Shown here one piece after another: positions 13,827 to 20,967 of a DNA stretch of 20,967 bases; positions within the stretch are counted from its first letter, which is position 1, and each line of letters opens with the position of its first letter. A model generated the notes under the pieces. That model had not been told where the DNA came from. It made no database searches and saw only the letters and a program-made list of their open reading frames with translations. The DNA is from JAHEYF01 sp045805185. GTDB taxonomy: Bacteria; Bacteroidota; Bacteroidia; B-17B0; Aurantibacillaceae. The position numbers and the translations under genes were made by a program. The stretch lies in assembly GCA_045805185.1 (NCBI GenBank), contig JBJMLS010000103.1:1-20967 (forward strand). Reading direction: 5' to 3'.

Positions 13827-14798
13827 ATGGCAAGAATACTTACAGGAATACAGAGCACCAATGTTCCGCATCTCGGAAATATCTTAGGCGCAATGCTGCC
13901 CGCAATTGAAATGAGCAAAGACCCTTCCAACGAGGCTTTGTTGTTCATTGCAGACCTGCATTCGCTTACTACGGTCAAGGACGCAGAATTTCGCAGGAAC
14001 AGCACTTTGGGGGTGGCCGCTGCATGGATCGCGCTGGGATTTGATACGGAAAAAAATCTTCTGTACAGGCAAAGCGATGTACCTGAAGTGTGTGAACTGA
14101 CCTGGTACCTCAACTGCTTCACTCCCTTTCCCATGCTTGCCAATGCGCATTCTTTCAAAGATAAGTCGGAACGGCTGAGCGATGTGAATGCAGGACTGTT
14201 CACTTACCCTGTTCTTATGGCCTCAGATATTTTGCTTTATGACGCGGAGTTTGTTCCCGTGGGAAAAGATCAGTTACAGCACCTGGAAATGAGCCGCGAT
14301 ATTGCCCGCTCTTTCAACCACCAGTACGGAGATACTTTTGTTGTACCGGAACCAAGGATAAGCGAAGAAGTGATGATCGTTCCGGGAATCGACGGGCAGA
14401 AAATGAGTAAATCATACAATAACTTCATCAATATTTTTCTTCCGGAAAAAGAGCTGAAGAAAGTGGTGATGAGCATTGTTACCGATGCCACACCGCTTGA
14501 AGCCCCGAAAGATCCGGATACCTGCAATGTCTTCGCTTTGTATAAACTCATGGCTACTGCTGAGCAAACTGAAGAAATGCGAAAAAACTACCTGGGAGGG
14601 AATTACGGTTACGGTCATGCAAAAAACGCTTTGCTCGCGCTGATGCTCGAAAAGTTCGGTACAGCCCGTACAAAATATTTCGAATTAATGGAAAACCAGG
14701 ATCTGCTGCAAAAAGAATTGTCGAAGGGCGCTGAAAAAGCAAGGAAGATCAATGGACCTGTGCTGAAAAGAGTGAGAGAAAAATTGGGGTTTGGCTAG
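13827..14798 (+). CDS. trpS: Tryptophanyl-tRNA synthetase
   Basis: 323 residues, the normal bacterial length. Class I aminoacyl-tRNA synthetase that charges tRNA(Trp). The N-terminus TGIQSTNVPHLGNILGAM holds the HIGH-equivalent PHLGN. The Rossmann-fold KMSKS signature is KMSKSYNN at residues 192-196. FIADLHSLT, LTWYLNCFTP and PVLMASDILLYDAEFVPVG are typical TrpRS blocks, and the C-terminal half is the helical anticodon-binding region. The ATG is supported by an AGGA site 5 bases upstream. It is transcribed alone, divergent from the acyltransferase operon and convergent with the cobalamin adenosyltransferase gene. Confidence 0.98.
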   Translation: MARILTGIQSTNVPHLGNILGAMLPAIEMSKDPSNEALLFIADLHSLTTVKDAEFRRNSTLGVAAAWIALGFDTEKNLLYRQSDVPEVCELTWYLNCFTPFPMLANAHSFKDKSERLSDVNAGLFTYPVLMASDILLYDAEFVPVGKDQLQHLEMSRDIARSFNHQYGDTFVVPEPRISEEVMIVPGIDGQKMSKSYNNFINIFLPEKELKKVVMSIVTDATPLEAPKDPDTCNVFALYKLMATAEQTEEMRKNYLGGNYGYGHAKNALLALMLEKFGTARTKYFELMENQDLLQKELSKGAEKARKINGPVLKRVREKLGFG

Positions 14799-14861
14799 TT
14801 GGCAGTAGGTGATTAAAATAGTTTTGAAAATCAACTTCCAATTCTATAAATAAACTCCGGG

Positions 14862-14891
14862 CCTCTGCGCCTCTGGTGTTAACTAAACCCG
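14862..14891. repeat. Intergenic repeat, CTCTGCG-core family, copy 2
   Basis: The plus strand reads CCTCTGCGCCTCTGGTGT and continues to TAAACCCG. It matches the inverted copy at 5615-5646. Its last 9 bases overlap the end of the adenosyltransferase gene, including the stop codon. Confidence 0.6.
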
Positions 14892-15437
14892 CGGTTTCCA
14901 CGGAATTTCCTCCGCATTCAGATCCTGCGTAAACTTTCGCGACAATACAAAAAGATAATCCGATAAGCGGTTCAGGTATTTGTAGATTATTTCCTCTACT
15001 TTTTCAGTCTCCGCAAGCTTTAATACGGAACGCTCAGCACGGCGGCAAACGCAACGTGCGATGTGGCAAAAGGAAACGGTAGTATGGCCGCCCGGCAAAA
15101 CAAATTGTTTCATTTCAGGCAGGGTCTCATTCATCTTATCGATCTCTTTTTCCAGCAGTACAATATCTTCTTCGTTCACCTGTGGAAGTTTCATTTTATT
15201 TTTTTCAGGATCAGCCGCAAGGAGAGAACCGATGGTAAACAACCTGTCCTGGATCTCGATCAGGATCTTCTTTGAGTTTGCGTCGATCTGCTGATCTCTT
15301 ATAAGACCAATATTGGAATTCAATTCATCCACTGTTCCGTAAGCCTCAATGCGGATATTGTGCTTCGGAAGACGGGTACCCCCGATCAGTGAGGTTTGTC
15401 CTTTATCACCTGTTTTGGTGTAGATCTTAAATGCCAT
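14883..15437 (-). CDS. Cob(I)alamin adenosyltransferase, PduO type
   Basis: 184 residues, the usual length. Transfers the adenosyl group of ATP to cob(I)alamin, making coenzyme B12. The N-terminal ATP-binding signature is complete (TKTGDKGQTSLIGGTRLPK, then EAYGTVDELNSNIGL). The C-terminal RCVCRRAERSVLKL and LNRLSDYLFVLSRKF are the second family block at the trimer active site. There is no signal peptide. ATG at 15437; TAGTTTTC at 15460-15453 is a one-mismatch -7 candidate. It lies downstream of a TonB-dependent receptor and, further up, MeaB, which serves a B12 enzyme. This fits a methylmalonyl-CoA mutase role. Confidence 0.96.
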   Translation of the reverse strand: MAFKIYTKTGDKGQTSLIGGTRLPKHNIRIEAYGTVDELNSNIGLIRDQQIDANSKKILIEIQDRLFTIGSLLAADPEKNKMKLPQVNEEDIVLLEKEIDKMNETLPEMKQFVLPGGHTTVSFCHIARCVCRRAERSVLKLAETEKVEEIIYKYLNRLSDYLFVLSRKFTQDLNAEEIPWKPRV

Positions 15438-15626
15438 AGCAGCCTATAATTTGAAAACTAAAATAGGATAAAAAAACGGGATTTTCATTTGATGAAATAA
15501 AAAAGAACTAAAAGGGATGGAGTAATTTCTGTTATTGCACTAACACTTTTTTCACCATTCGTTTCTCAGTTAAACAGAAAAGGCTGCGCATATATTCAAC
15601 CCTCTTTCAAATTTCAATTTAAGCTT
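15438..15626. other. Gene-free gap between receptor and adenosyltransferase
   Basis: 189 A/T-rich bases. I see no open frame of note, no strong terminator hairpin after the receptor stop, and only the weak -7 candidate at 15453-15460. Nothing suggests a cobalamin riboswitch: no recognisable B12-box was found by eye. Confidence 0.4.
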
Positions 15627-17960
15627 TTAAAAAGTGAAGCTCACGTTCAAATTCGGCAGGAAGGGAAGCTGGTTCTTCCGCTTCATGGTGACCCTGTCCT
15701 GGTAAAAAAGATTTGCCCTGTTGTAGCCGTTCGTTGCTCCTGCGCTCGCCTCGAGCGTTACGCGGTCGGTCCATTTGTATTTGTACTTTACGTTGAAGTC
15801 CAGGCGGTGGTAAGTTGGAAGCCTTCCGCCATTGATGCCCGCCGGAATATATCCAAGTGAACCGTTAAGCGTTGTATAATCCACGTTGATGTTGCTGCTG
15901 AAATTGAGCTTGGGATAAAAGCCCTGTGTTTGGGTAACGGGAAAACCGCTTCCGAAATTCCAGCGTCCGTTGATCTCCCAGTTCTTCTTTTTTCCGAGTG
16001 TGTAAGAGGATACGATGTTGATGTTGTGCCTCCTGTCGAATACAGGAAAATACTCACGAACCCCATCCCAGCGCCTGTTGTAACCGATCGAATAAACGAT
16101 CCACAGGTAAAAGCGCTTTTTATCGTATTTCAGGGTCAGGTCAATTCCTCTTGCATATCCTGTTTCTACGATGAAATCTTTTTTCAGCAGGTCTGGCTGC
16201 GTGGTATGTGAGGCATCGTCCTCAAACAATTTATCTCTGTTTATATTGGTGAGGTGAGTAAATCTCTTCTGGTAAGCTTCAATATTGATTTCTATTTTTT
16301 TGAAGAGATCAAACTCAAAACCCGCGATCAGGTGATTAGATTTCTGCAATTTTGTATTTAGCGGCTTATCGGTAATACCCGGCTTAGGAGAATAGGTATC
16401 CTGTAAGTTATCCGGTCCTGAAAGGAAACCGTAAAAAAGATTCACCACATCCCTGTCGGAATTGGCGGCGATCAGGTTCTGGGAATAAAATCCACCGGCA
16501 AATTTAAACCTGAGGTATTCCTTGATGTTGTATTTAAAAGCGGCTCGTGGCTCAGGTGAAAAATTTCCGAGCGAGGCGTAATAGTGCGCGCGGAAGCTGG
16601 GCTCAAAGATCAGTTTTTTGTTCCGCGTGATGTATTTGTATTTCACGTAAGCGGCCGCTTCCGTTGTGCTTTCTTCCTGCTCTATCTTATGGTTGAATTC
16701 GTTCGTGAACTTAAAATCGGTTTTGAACCCGATCACCTCGAAGCCGTATTTTACTTCATTCTTCGCGATGAAATTGGTGAATTTCAAGCCTGCATTGAAG
16801 CCGTTGATGTCACTCGATTTCGGAGTCGTGTCCGAAGCTCCCTGGGCAATGATCCCATATTGCGAATAGGAAACGTTCCCTTCTATCAGCGTACTGGAAT
16901 TACTCGGAATGACAACAAAATTGCTTCCTCCGCCGAAGGATTTCCATTTGAAATCCGCAATACCGGTGTACGTTACCTTGTCGTTGAAATTAAAGCCGAA
17001 AAAATTGACCTTACTTCCGTTGTTCGCGTTTAAGGACACTTTGCCATAATAATCATTGAAAGCAAAGGGCAAACCTGCGGTATCTACATAATTGTAAAAT
17101 ATTTTAGAAGATTGGGGTAAATAAGATGTCTTGGCGGAGAACAGAAAAGAAGAACTGCCTTTTCCATCATCCCTTAACTTTTTCAGAGGACCTTCTACTA
17201 ATGTTTTTGCACCGAAAGTAGAGGCTGAGAACTTACCGCTTACTCTTTTCTTATTTCCATCGCGTGTGGTGATGTCCATTACAGAAGAGATCCTTCCTCC
17301 GTACTCGGCACCGAAACCGCCTGTGTACACATCCGCGTTGCGGATAATGTCGTTATCAAAAACAGAAAAGAGTCCGATGGAGTGAAAAGGATTGTACACG
17401 ATCATTCCATCCAGCAATACTTTATTCTGAACAGGCGTTCCTCCGCGAATGTATAGCTGCCCGCCCTGGTCGCCGCTGAACACTACGCCCGGCAGTACCT
17501 GCATGTATTGCGCTAGATCGGGTTCTCCCACACTTGGCAATTTCGCAATGGCGATCGGATCTATTTTCTGTACGGAAACTTTGGTGTCCTCCAGCTTTGA
17601 TTGCTGTTCAGCGGTAAGCACGACCTCTTCGAGCTGGACCGCGCCCTTGTTCAGGTAATATTTTTTATTGACAAGCTCATTTGCTTTCAGACTCATGGTT
17701 TCGAAAAGCGTGTCGTATCCCAGGTAAGTGATCATGAGCGTATAGGTACCTGGCGGAATTTTGGTGATGGAGAAGAAACCGTTTACATCCGTAGCGGCTC
17801 CATAAGTTGTTCCCTTAAAATAAACATTGGTGAACAATACCGGCTCGCCATTGTCTTTGGTATATACAAATCCCCTCACGCTGGCCAGCTGCGCTTTTGC
17901 AGAATACGCGCCGGCAATGCACAGGAGCAGGAATACAAAGCGAAAGAATACAGGTCTCAT
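15627..17960 (-). CDS. TonB-dependent receptor with carboxypeptidase-regulatory-like domain
   Basis: 777 residues from the ATG at 17960; a TTG two codons upstream is less likely. Outer-membrane beta-barrel that imports a bound ligand using energy from TonB. The signal peptide ends near AKA-Q (residue 23-24). The CarboxypepD_reg-like domain is at about 27-105 (VRGFVYTKDNGEPVLFTNV, PPGTYTLMITYLGY). A TonB-box-like QLEEVVLTA follows. The plug at about 120-235 includes LYIRGGTPVQNKVLLDGM and GGFGAEYGGRISSVMDITT. The barrel ends in VSFTF with a terminal Phe. There is no SusD partner. It stands between MeaB and a cobalamin adenosyltransferase, so a corrinoid ligand is possible but not shown. Confidence 0.95.
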   Translation of the reverse strand: MRPVFFRFVFLLLCIAGAYSAKAQLASVRGFVYTKDNGEPVLFTNVYFKGTTYGAATDVNGFFSITKIPPGTYTLMITYLGYDTLFETMSLKANELVNKKYYLNKGAVQLEEVVLTAEQQSKLEDTKVSVQKIDPIAIAKLPSVGEPDLAQYMQVLPGVVFSGDQGGQLYIRGGTPVQNKVLLDGMIVYNPFHSIGLFSVFDNDIIRNADVYTGGFGAEYGGRISSVMDITTRDGNKKRVSGKFSASTFGAKTLVEGPLKKLRDDGKGSSSFLFSAKTSYLPQSSKIFYNYVDTAGLPFAFNDYYGKVSLNANNGSKVNFFGFNFNDKVTYTGIADFKWKSFGGGSNFVVIPSNSSTLIEGNVSYSQYGIIAQGASDTTPKSSDINGFNAGLKFTNFIAKNEVKYGFEVIGFKTDFKFTNEFNHKIEQEESTTEAAAYVKYKYITRNKKLIFEPSFRAHYYASLGNFSPEPRAAFKYNIKEYLRFKFAGGFYSQNLIAANSDRDVVNLFYGFLSGPDNLQDTYSPKPGITDKPLNTKLQKSNHLIAGFEFDLFKKIEINIEAYQKRFTHLTNINRDKLFEDDASHTTQPDLLKKDFIVETGYARGIDLTLKYDKKRFYLWIVYSIGYNRRWDGVREYFPVFDRRHNINIVSSYTLGKKKNWEINGRWNFGSGFPVTQTQGFYPKLNFSSNINVDYTTLNGSLGYIPAGINGGRLPTYHRLDFNVKYKYKWTDRVTLEASAGATNGYNRANLFYQDRVTMKRKNQLPFLPNLNVSFTF

Positions 17961-17977
17961 AAACAATTTTCAGACTG

Positions 17978-17985
17978 CAAATTTA
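17978..17985 (-). promoter_or_regulatory. -7 element (TAAATTTG) of the TonB-dependent receptor
   Basis: Exact TAnnTTTG, 17 bases before the ATG at 17960. No -33 TTG seen at the expected distance. It shows that the receptor probably has its own transcript despite facing the same way as meaB. Confidence 0.5.
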
Positions 17986-18050
17986 GCAAAAAAATAACGC
18001 TGGGATTTTTGTTTGATAACTGGCTAAAATGCGGCGGCAAGTGGCGTAAT

Positions 18051-19022
18051 TCAGGGAAACAAGCTGTTTATGGCTGCGTAGGGACTTATTTTGCTTTCGG
18101 AGATCAGTATCTCGAGTTCGCTGATGGCAGAAGCGATGCCCGGCCTGCTGTAAAAGCGCTCCTTCAGTTTTTCATCGATCAGCTGATGCAGCCAGAAGCG
18201 CGACTGCTCTTTTCGTTTCTTTTCGAAATAGCCCGTGGTCCTTGCCATTCGGAAATATTTCAGCATCATTTCATCTATTTCGGTAATACCTGAGCCTTCA
18301 AGGCTGGAGCAGGTAAGCACTTCCGGGATCCAGCCGGAATCCGAAGGGGGAAATAAATGAATGGCGCGGGCATATTCAGCCCTTGCTGATTTTGCTTTTT
18401 CCACATTATTCCCATCCGCCTTTGTGATCACGATGGCATCCGCCATTTCCATGATCCCGCGTTTGATCCCCTGCAATTCATCACCTGCGCCCGCAAGCAT
18501 CAGGAGAAGAAAAAAATCGCTTAACTGGTGAACCGCGGTTTCGCTCTGCCCGACCCCGACCGTTTCGATCAGGATCTGGTTAAAGCCGGCTGCTTCGCAC
18601 AGGATGATCGTTTCTTTCGTCTTTTGTCCAACGCCGCCAAGACTCCCCGCGCTGGGTGAAGGACGGATGAACACATTCGGATGAACTGCCAGTTCCTCCA
18701 TTCTTGTTTTATCGCCCAGTATACTTCCTTTGCTTAACTGGCTGCTGGGATCAACTGCCAGCACGGCTATTTTATGTCCTTGTTTTGCAAGATGCAAACC
18801 AAAGCTTTCAATAAATGTACTTTTTCCGACACCCGGAACGCCGGTAATACCGATCCTTACAGAGTTCCCGCTTCGCCCGATCAGTTTATCAATGAGCTCA
18901 TGCGCCATGGCCTGGTGCTCTTCCCGGGTCGATTCAACGAGCGTAATAGCGCGGCTGAGTACGGATATGTTTCCCGCAAGAATTCCTTTCTCATATTCGC
19001 CCATTGTATATTGACCGGCCAT
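18051..19022 (-). CDS. meaB: Methylmalonyl-CoA mutase-associated GTPase MeaB (ArgK family)
   Basis: 323 residues. G3E-family GTPase that guards adenosylcobalamin-dependent methylmalonyl-CoA mutase, gating cofactor loading and removal. The P-loop is GITGVPGVGKSTF (residues 58-70). Family blocks follow in order: AVDPSSQLSKGSILGDKTRM, FIRPSPSAGSLGGVG, ILIETVGVGQSE (switch region), GAGDELQGIKRGIMEMAD, and VITKADGNN (the guanine-specificity NKAD-like motif). The C-terminal dimerisation helices are present. Two close ATGs exist (19022 and 19004); I keep the first. It follows the DUF486 gene by 24 bases. The mutase itself is not in the window. Confidence 0.96.
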   Translation of the reverse strand: MAGQYTMGEYEKGILAGNISVLSRAITLVESTREEHQAMAHELIDKLIGRSGNSVRIGITGVPGVGKSTFIESFGLHLAKQGHKIAVLAVDPSSQLSKGSILGDKTRMEELAVHPNVFIRPSPSAGSLGGVGQKTKETIILCEAAGFNQILIETVGVGQSETAVHQLSDFFLLLMLAGAGDELQGIKRGIMEMADAIVITKADGNNVEKAKSARAEYARAIHLFPPSDSGWIPEVLTCSSLEGSGITEIDEMMLKYFRMARTTGYFEKKRKEQSRFWLHQLIDEKLKERFYSRPGIASAISELEILISESKISPYAAINSLFP

Positions 19023-19026
19023 TTTA

Positions 19027-19034
19027 CGAATTTA
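19027..19034 (-). promoter_or_regulatory. Possible -7 element (TAAATTCG) of meaB
   Basis: One mismatch to TAnnTTTG, ending 4 bases before the first ATG. If used, the message would be leaderless, or translation would start at the ATG at 19004. Confidence 0.3.
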
Positions 19035-19046
19035 CGCTTTAATCAC

Positions 19047-19418
19047 TTATTTCTTAAAGAAAAAATAGACAGCTATGATCAGGAAAACAAAACCGATGAG
19101 GTGATTGATCTTTATTTCCTCCGTTTTAAAAAAGAGCACAGTAAATACGAGGAACACCATTATAGAAATAACTTCCTGGAGCATTTTTAGCTGCAACAGA
19201 CTATAGGGCCCTCCCAACTCTGAACTGCCAATACGGTTCGCAGGTACCATCAGGCAATATTCCGCAAAAGCGATTCCCCAACTGATGAGAACAGTGCCGA
19301 ACATGCCGATATCTTTTAACCAGCTTATGTCTTTAAAACGCAGGTTCCCGTACCAGGCAACTGTCATAAAAGTATTGGAAGCTATCAACAGCAAAATAGT
19401 AAGAATGGAGTTTCTCAT
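19047..19418 (-). CDS. DUF486 (DMT-like) small membrane protein
   Basis: 123 residues, four hydrophobic segments, inner membrane. The DUF486 signature is strong: SNTFMTVAWYGNLRF, then ISWGIAFAEYCLMVPANRIG, then LKMLQEVISIMVFLVFTVL and a C-terminal hydrophobic VFLIIAVYFFFKK. The family belongs to the drug/metabolite transporter-like half-size proteins (four helices, EmrE size), but no substrate is established. It lies 14 bases after the TPR gene stop and 24 bases before meaB, so all three could share a transcript. Confidence 0.92.
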   Translation of the reverse strand: MRNSILTILLLIASNTFMTVAWYGNLRFKDISWLKDIGMFGTVLISWGIAFAEYCLMVPANRIGSSELGGPYSLLQLKMLQEVISIMVFLVFTVLFFKTEEIKINHLIGFVFLIIAVYFFFKK

Positions 19419-19432
19419 AAATTATCGTACGG

Positions 19433-20967
19433 TTAATTAGTATCTCTATTGTATTTTTTAAGATTGCGCTCGATGTACTTTTCCGAAGTGATCAATGCCC
19501 GCTGGATCTTCCTGGCATAATAAATCGAATCGAGGATCTCTTTCTGTTTCACTTCGATGATCTCTTTCTGTCTGGTGATCGCCTCGTTTGCTTTTTGCTT
19601 CTGCAAATAACTCCGGTAAGCAAAGACAGCGAAAATGATCACCAACACCAGGATCCCACAAATGCTCCAGATCACAATTCTTTGCTTACGGTTTTCGGCG
19701 GCAGACACGGCTTCTTTTTTTTCCTGTTCCAGTTTGGCAGCCGCTTCTTTCTTATCAAACTCAAAATTCATTGCGGTCCGTACCGTTTTTTTTGTGTTCT
19801 CTTCATTTAATAAGCTATCGCGCGCAACAATAAAAGCTTTATAGTGCTCCAGCGCATTCTTTTTATCTCCCTTCTTTTCGTAGATCTCGCTCATAACGCC
19901 CTCGATCTCTTTAATGACGGGTAGCGAACCGATCTCTTTTGCCAAAGCAAGACCTTTTTCGGAATAGACCGAAGCTTTCTGATATTTTTCCTGCTTCATG
20001 AATACATAGCCGATATAGTTCAGCACTACCGCCAGGCCATCGCGGTTACCATCCTCTTCGTAGATCTTCTGAGCCTTGATTAACCAGGGAATTGCATTTT
20101 CATATTCTTCCTTATGCGTGTAAATGTTCCCGATATTCTTGTAGGACACCGCCATTCCGTCTTTGTTCTGGAGTTCTTCACGGATCCTGAGCGACCTGGA
20201 GTAAAACCCGAGGGCAAGATGATAATCCTGTTCCGCTTCGTATATTGTTCCGATATTGTTCAGCGTTTCTGCAATGCCGCGCTTGCTTTCCAGCTCTTCG
20301 TAACTCCTCAGTGAACGGTTATAATACTGCAAGGCTTTTTTATAATCACCCAGGCTAAAATAAATGTTCCCGATATTTGATCCTGTATTTGCGATCCCGG
20401 ATTTGTCAGCAGTTTTTTCGCGGATCTTCATTGCCTTGAGATGGTGCTCAAGCGCTTCGGGATAATTACCCTGGACCTGGCAGATAACACCGATGTTTCC
20501 TAAGGAACCCGCTATGCCAACCTCGTCATTTATTTCTTCCTGGATCTTCAGCGCCTTATTATAATACTCGAGGGTTTTCTCATAATCTCCCATTCCATAC
20601 CAGGAGTTCCCGATATTGGTCAAGCAGGAGGCCACCGATTTTTTATTCTTGAGCTCCTCATGCATTTTCATGCTTTTCGCAAACAGCTCCTTTGCATTTT
20701 TAAAATCTCCTCTCGAATAAATAATAACGGCGCTAAGATTGATCGCATTCGCTATTCCTCTTTTATAGCTGTTTTTCCCGGCCATCAGCTTTGCTTTTCC
20801 GGCAAAGTATTCTGCGCTGTCGTAATTCCCTTTTCTGAAAAGGATCTCACCCAAAAGATTATACGCCTTTACGGTGCTTGTATCTGCACTTTCCGTTCGA
20901 ATGATCGCGCGCAGTGAATCCTCTTTACGGCCCTGGGATAATACAGACAGCGGGAGTAAAAGAAGTA
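19433..20967 (-). CDS. TPR-repeat membrane sensor-like protein, 5' end missing (right edge)
   Basis: Open from the right edge, 511 codons. An ATG-like start at 20854 is really an internal TTG; the frame continues upstream through LLLLPLSVLSQG, the end of a signal peptide, so only a few N-terminal residues are missing. About eight tetratricopeptide repeats of 40 residues follow (pattern GIAxxLxNIGxIYxxxGDYxxALxYYxxSLxIxEEL). Then come a charged helix (FEFDKKEAAAKLEQEKKEA), one membrane segment (IVIWSICGILVLVIIFAVFA, about 19610-19680), a coiled coil and SIYYARKIQRALITSEKYI. The repeat domain should be periplasmic and the C-terminal coil cytoplasmic. In many relatives this linker leads into a SpoIIE-type PP2C phosphatase; here the protein ends about 10 residues later. 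Confidence 0.88.
   Translation of the reverse strand, partial: LLLLPLSVLSQGRKEDSLRAIIRTESADTSTVKAYNLLGEILFRKGNYDSAEYFAGKAKLMAGKNSYKRGIANAINLSAVIIYSRGDFKNAKELFAKSMKMHEELKNKKSVASCLTNIGNSWYGMGDYEKTLEYYNKALKIQEEINDEVGIAGSLGNIGVICQVQGNYPEALEHHLKAMKIREKTADKSGIANTGSNIGNIYFSLGDYKKALQYYNRSLRSYEELESKRGIAETLNNIGTIYEAEQDYHLALGFYSRSLRIREELQNKDGMAVSYKNIGNIYTHKEEYENAIPWLIKAQKIYEEDGNRDGLAVVLNYIGYVFMKQEKYQKASVYSEKGLALAKEIGSLPVIKEIEGVMSEIYEKKGDKKNALEHYKAFIVARDSLLNEENTKKTVRTAMNFEFDKKEAAAKLEQEKKEAVSAAENRKQRIVIWSICGILVLVIIFAVFAYRSYLQKQKANEAITRQKEIIEVKQKEILDSIYYARKIQRALITSEKYIERNLKKYNRDTN
19951..20850 (-). repeat. In-gene tandem repeat, exact 120-bp period (TPR units)
   Basis: The plus-strand word CGATATT or a one-base variant recurs at 20011, 20131, 20251, 20371, 20491 and 20611, that is every 120 bases without drift. 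It encodes the NIG(N/T)IY core of each 40-residue TPR. The phase continues, with less similarity, to 20731. Confidence 0.85.

Noticed and set aside
16584..17033. Plus-strand open frame of 149 codons
   Set aside because: Lies wholly antisense to the barrel region of the TonB-dependent receptor and has no recognisable protein features.
17961..18050. Possible cobalamin riboswitch before the TonB-dependent receptor
   Set aside because: The gap is only 90 bases, A/T-rich, and holds a -7 element close to the start; there is no room for a riboswitch and no B12-box by eye.
17601..18293. Plus-strand open frame of 230 codons across the receptor start and the meaB end
   Set aside because: It is antisense to two well-supported genes, shows no family pattern, and covers the receptor's promoter and start region.
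19951..20850. Regularly spaced repeats that might suggest a CRISPR array
   Set aside because: The 120-base period encodes TPR units in one open frame, and the similarity runs through the whole unit rather than in short repeats with unrelated spacers.

Overview
The window looks like a chromosomal segment of an aerobic, gliding-type or environmental member of the Bacteroidota (Flavobacteriia/Sphingobacteriia/Chitinophagia-like; I cannot place it further). The evidence is: a TonB-dependent receptor with an N-terminal carboxypeptidase-regulatory-like domain; a caa3-type oxidase accessory cluster with two tandem subunit III genes; the small ribosomal protein bTHX; an OlsB/GlsB-like N-acyltransferase; a TPR protein with a SIxYAxxIQxA linker; and, upstream of many genes, the TAnnTTTG -7 element of this phylum. 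Almost all genes lie on the minus strand. The three plus-strand genes are a GNAT acetyltransferase, an AlkD-like glycosylase and trpS.

Layout, left to right. (1) 1-648: 5' part of a secreted repeat-type protein, cut by the left edge. (2) 766-4781: a GNAT enzyme; a minus-strand pair of a secreted prolyl oligopeptidase and a 195-residue protein that resembles the end of SecA's second motor domain; and a divergent AlkD-like DNA alkylation repair gene. (3) 4705-9901, minus strand: respiratory oxidase biogenesis, in transcription order ctaB (heme o synthase), a divergent COX3, a canonical COX3, COX4, a cysteine-less SCO-like protein, a genuine SCO copper chaperone, a DUF420/CtaM-like protein and a small membrane CxxC protein. 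The catalytic subunits I and II are not in the window. (4) 10023-13790, minus strand: bTHX with its own promoter and terminator, a TrmH-type methyltransferase behind the N-acyltransferase, then an operon-like run PlsC-like acyltransferase - gatC - DinB/YfiT-like protein. (5) 13827-14798: trpS, divergent from the PlsC-like gene. (6) 14883-19022, minus strand: PduO-type cobalamin adenosyltransferase, a TonB-dependent receptor and the MeaB GTPase, which suggests a B12/methylmalonyl-CoA mutase theme. (7) 19047-20967: a DUF486 membrane protein and a large TPR protein cut by the right edge.

The intergenic DNA carries exact or near matches to the phylum's -7 element, several of them only 3-5 bases from a start codon. 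It also holds two convincing intrinsic terminators and a dispersed CTCTGCG-core repeat that recurs at gene ends. No tRNA, rRNA, CRISPR array, insertion sequence or prophage was seen, and no stretch over 300 bases lacks a gene. I found no clear new defence or mobile system. The most unusual items are the SecA-motor-like orphan protein, the SCO paralogue without cysteines, the intergenic repeat family and the TPR protein that stops where a phosphatase domain often follows.
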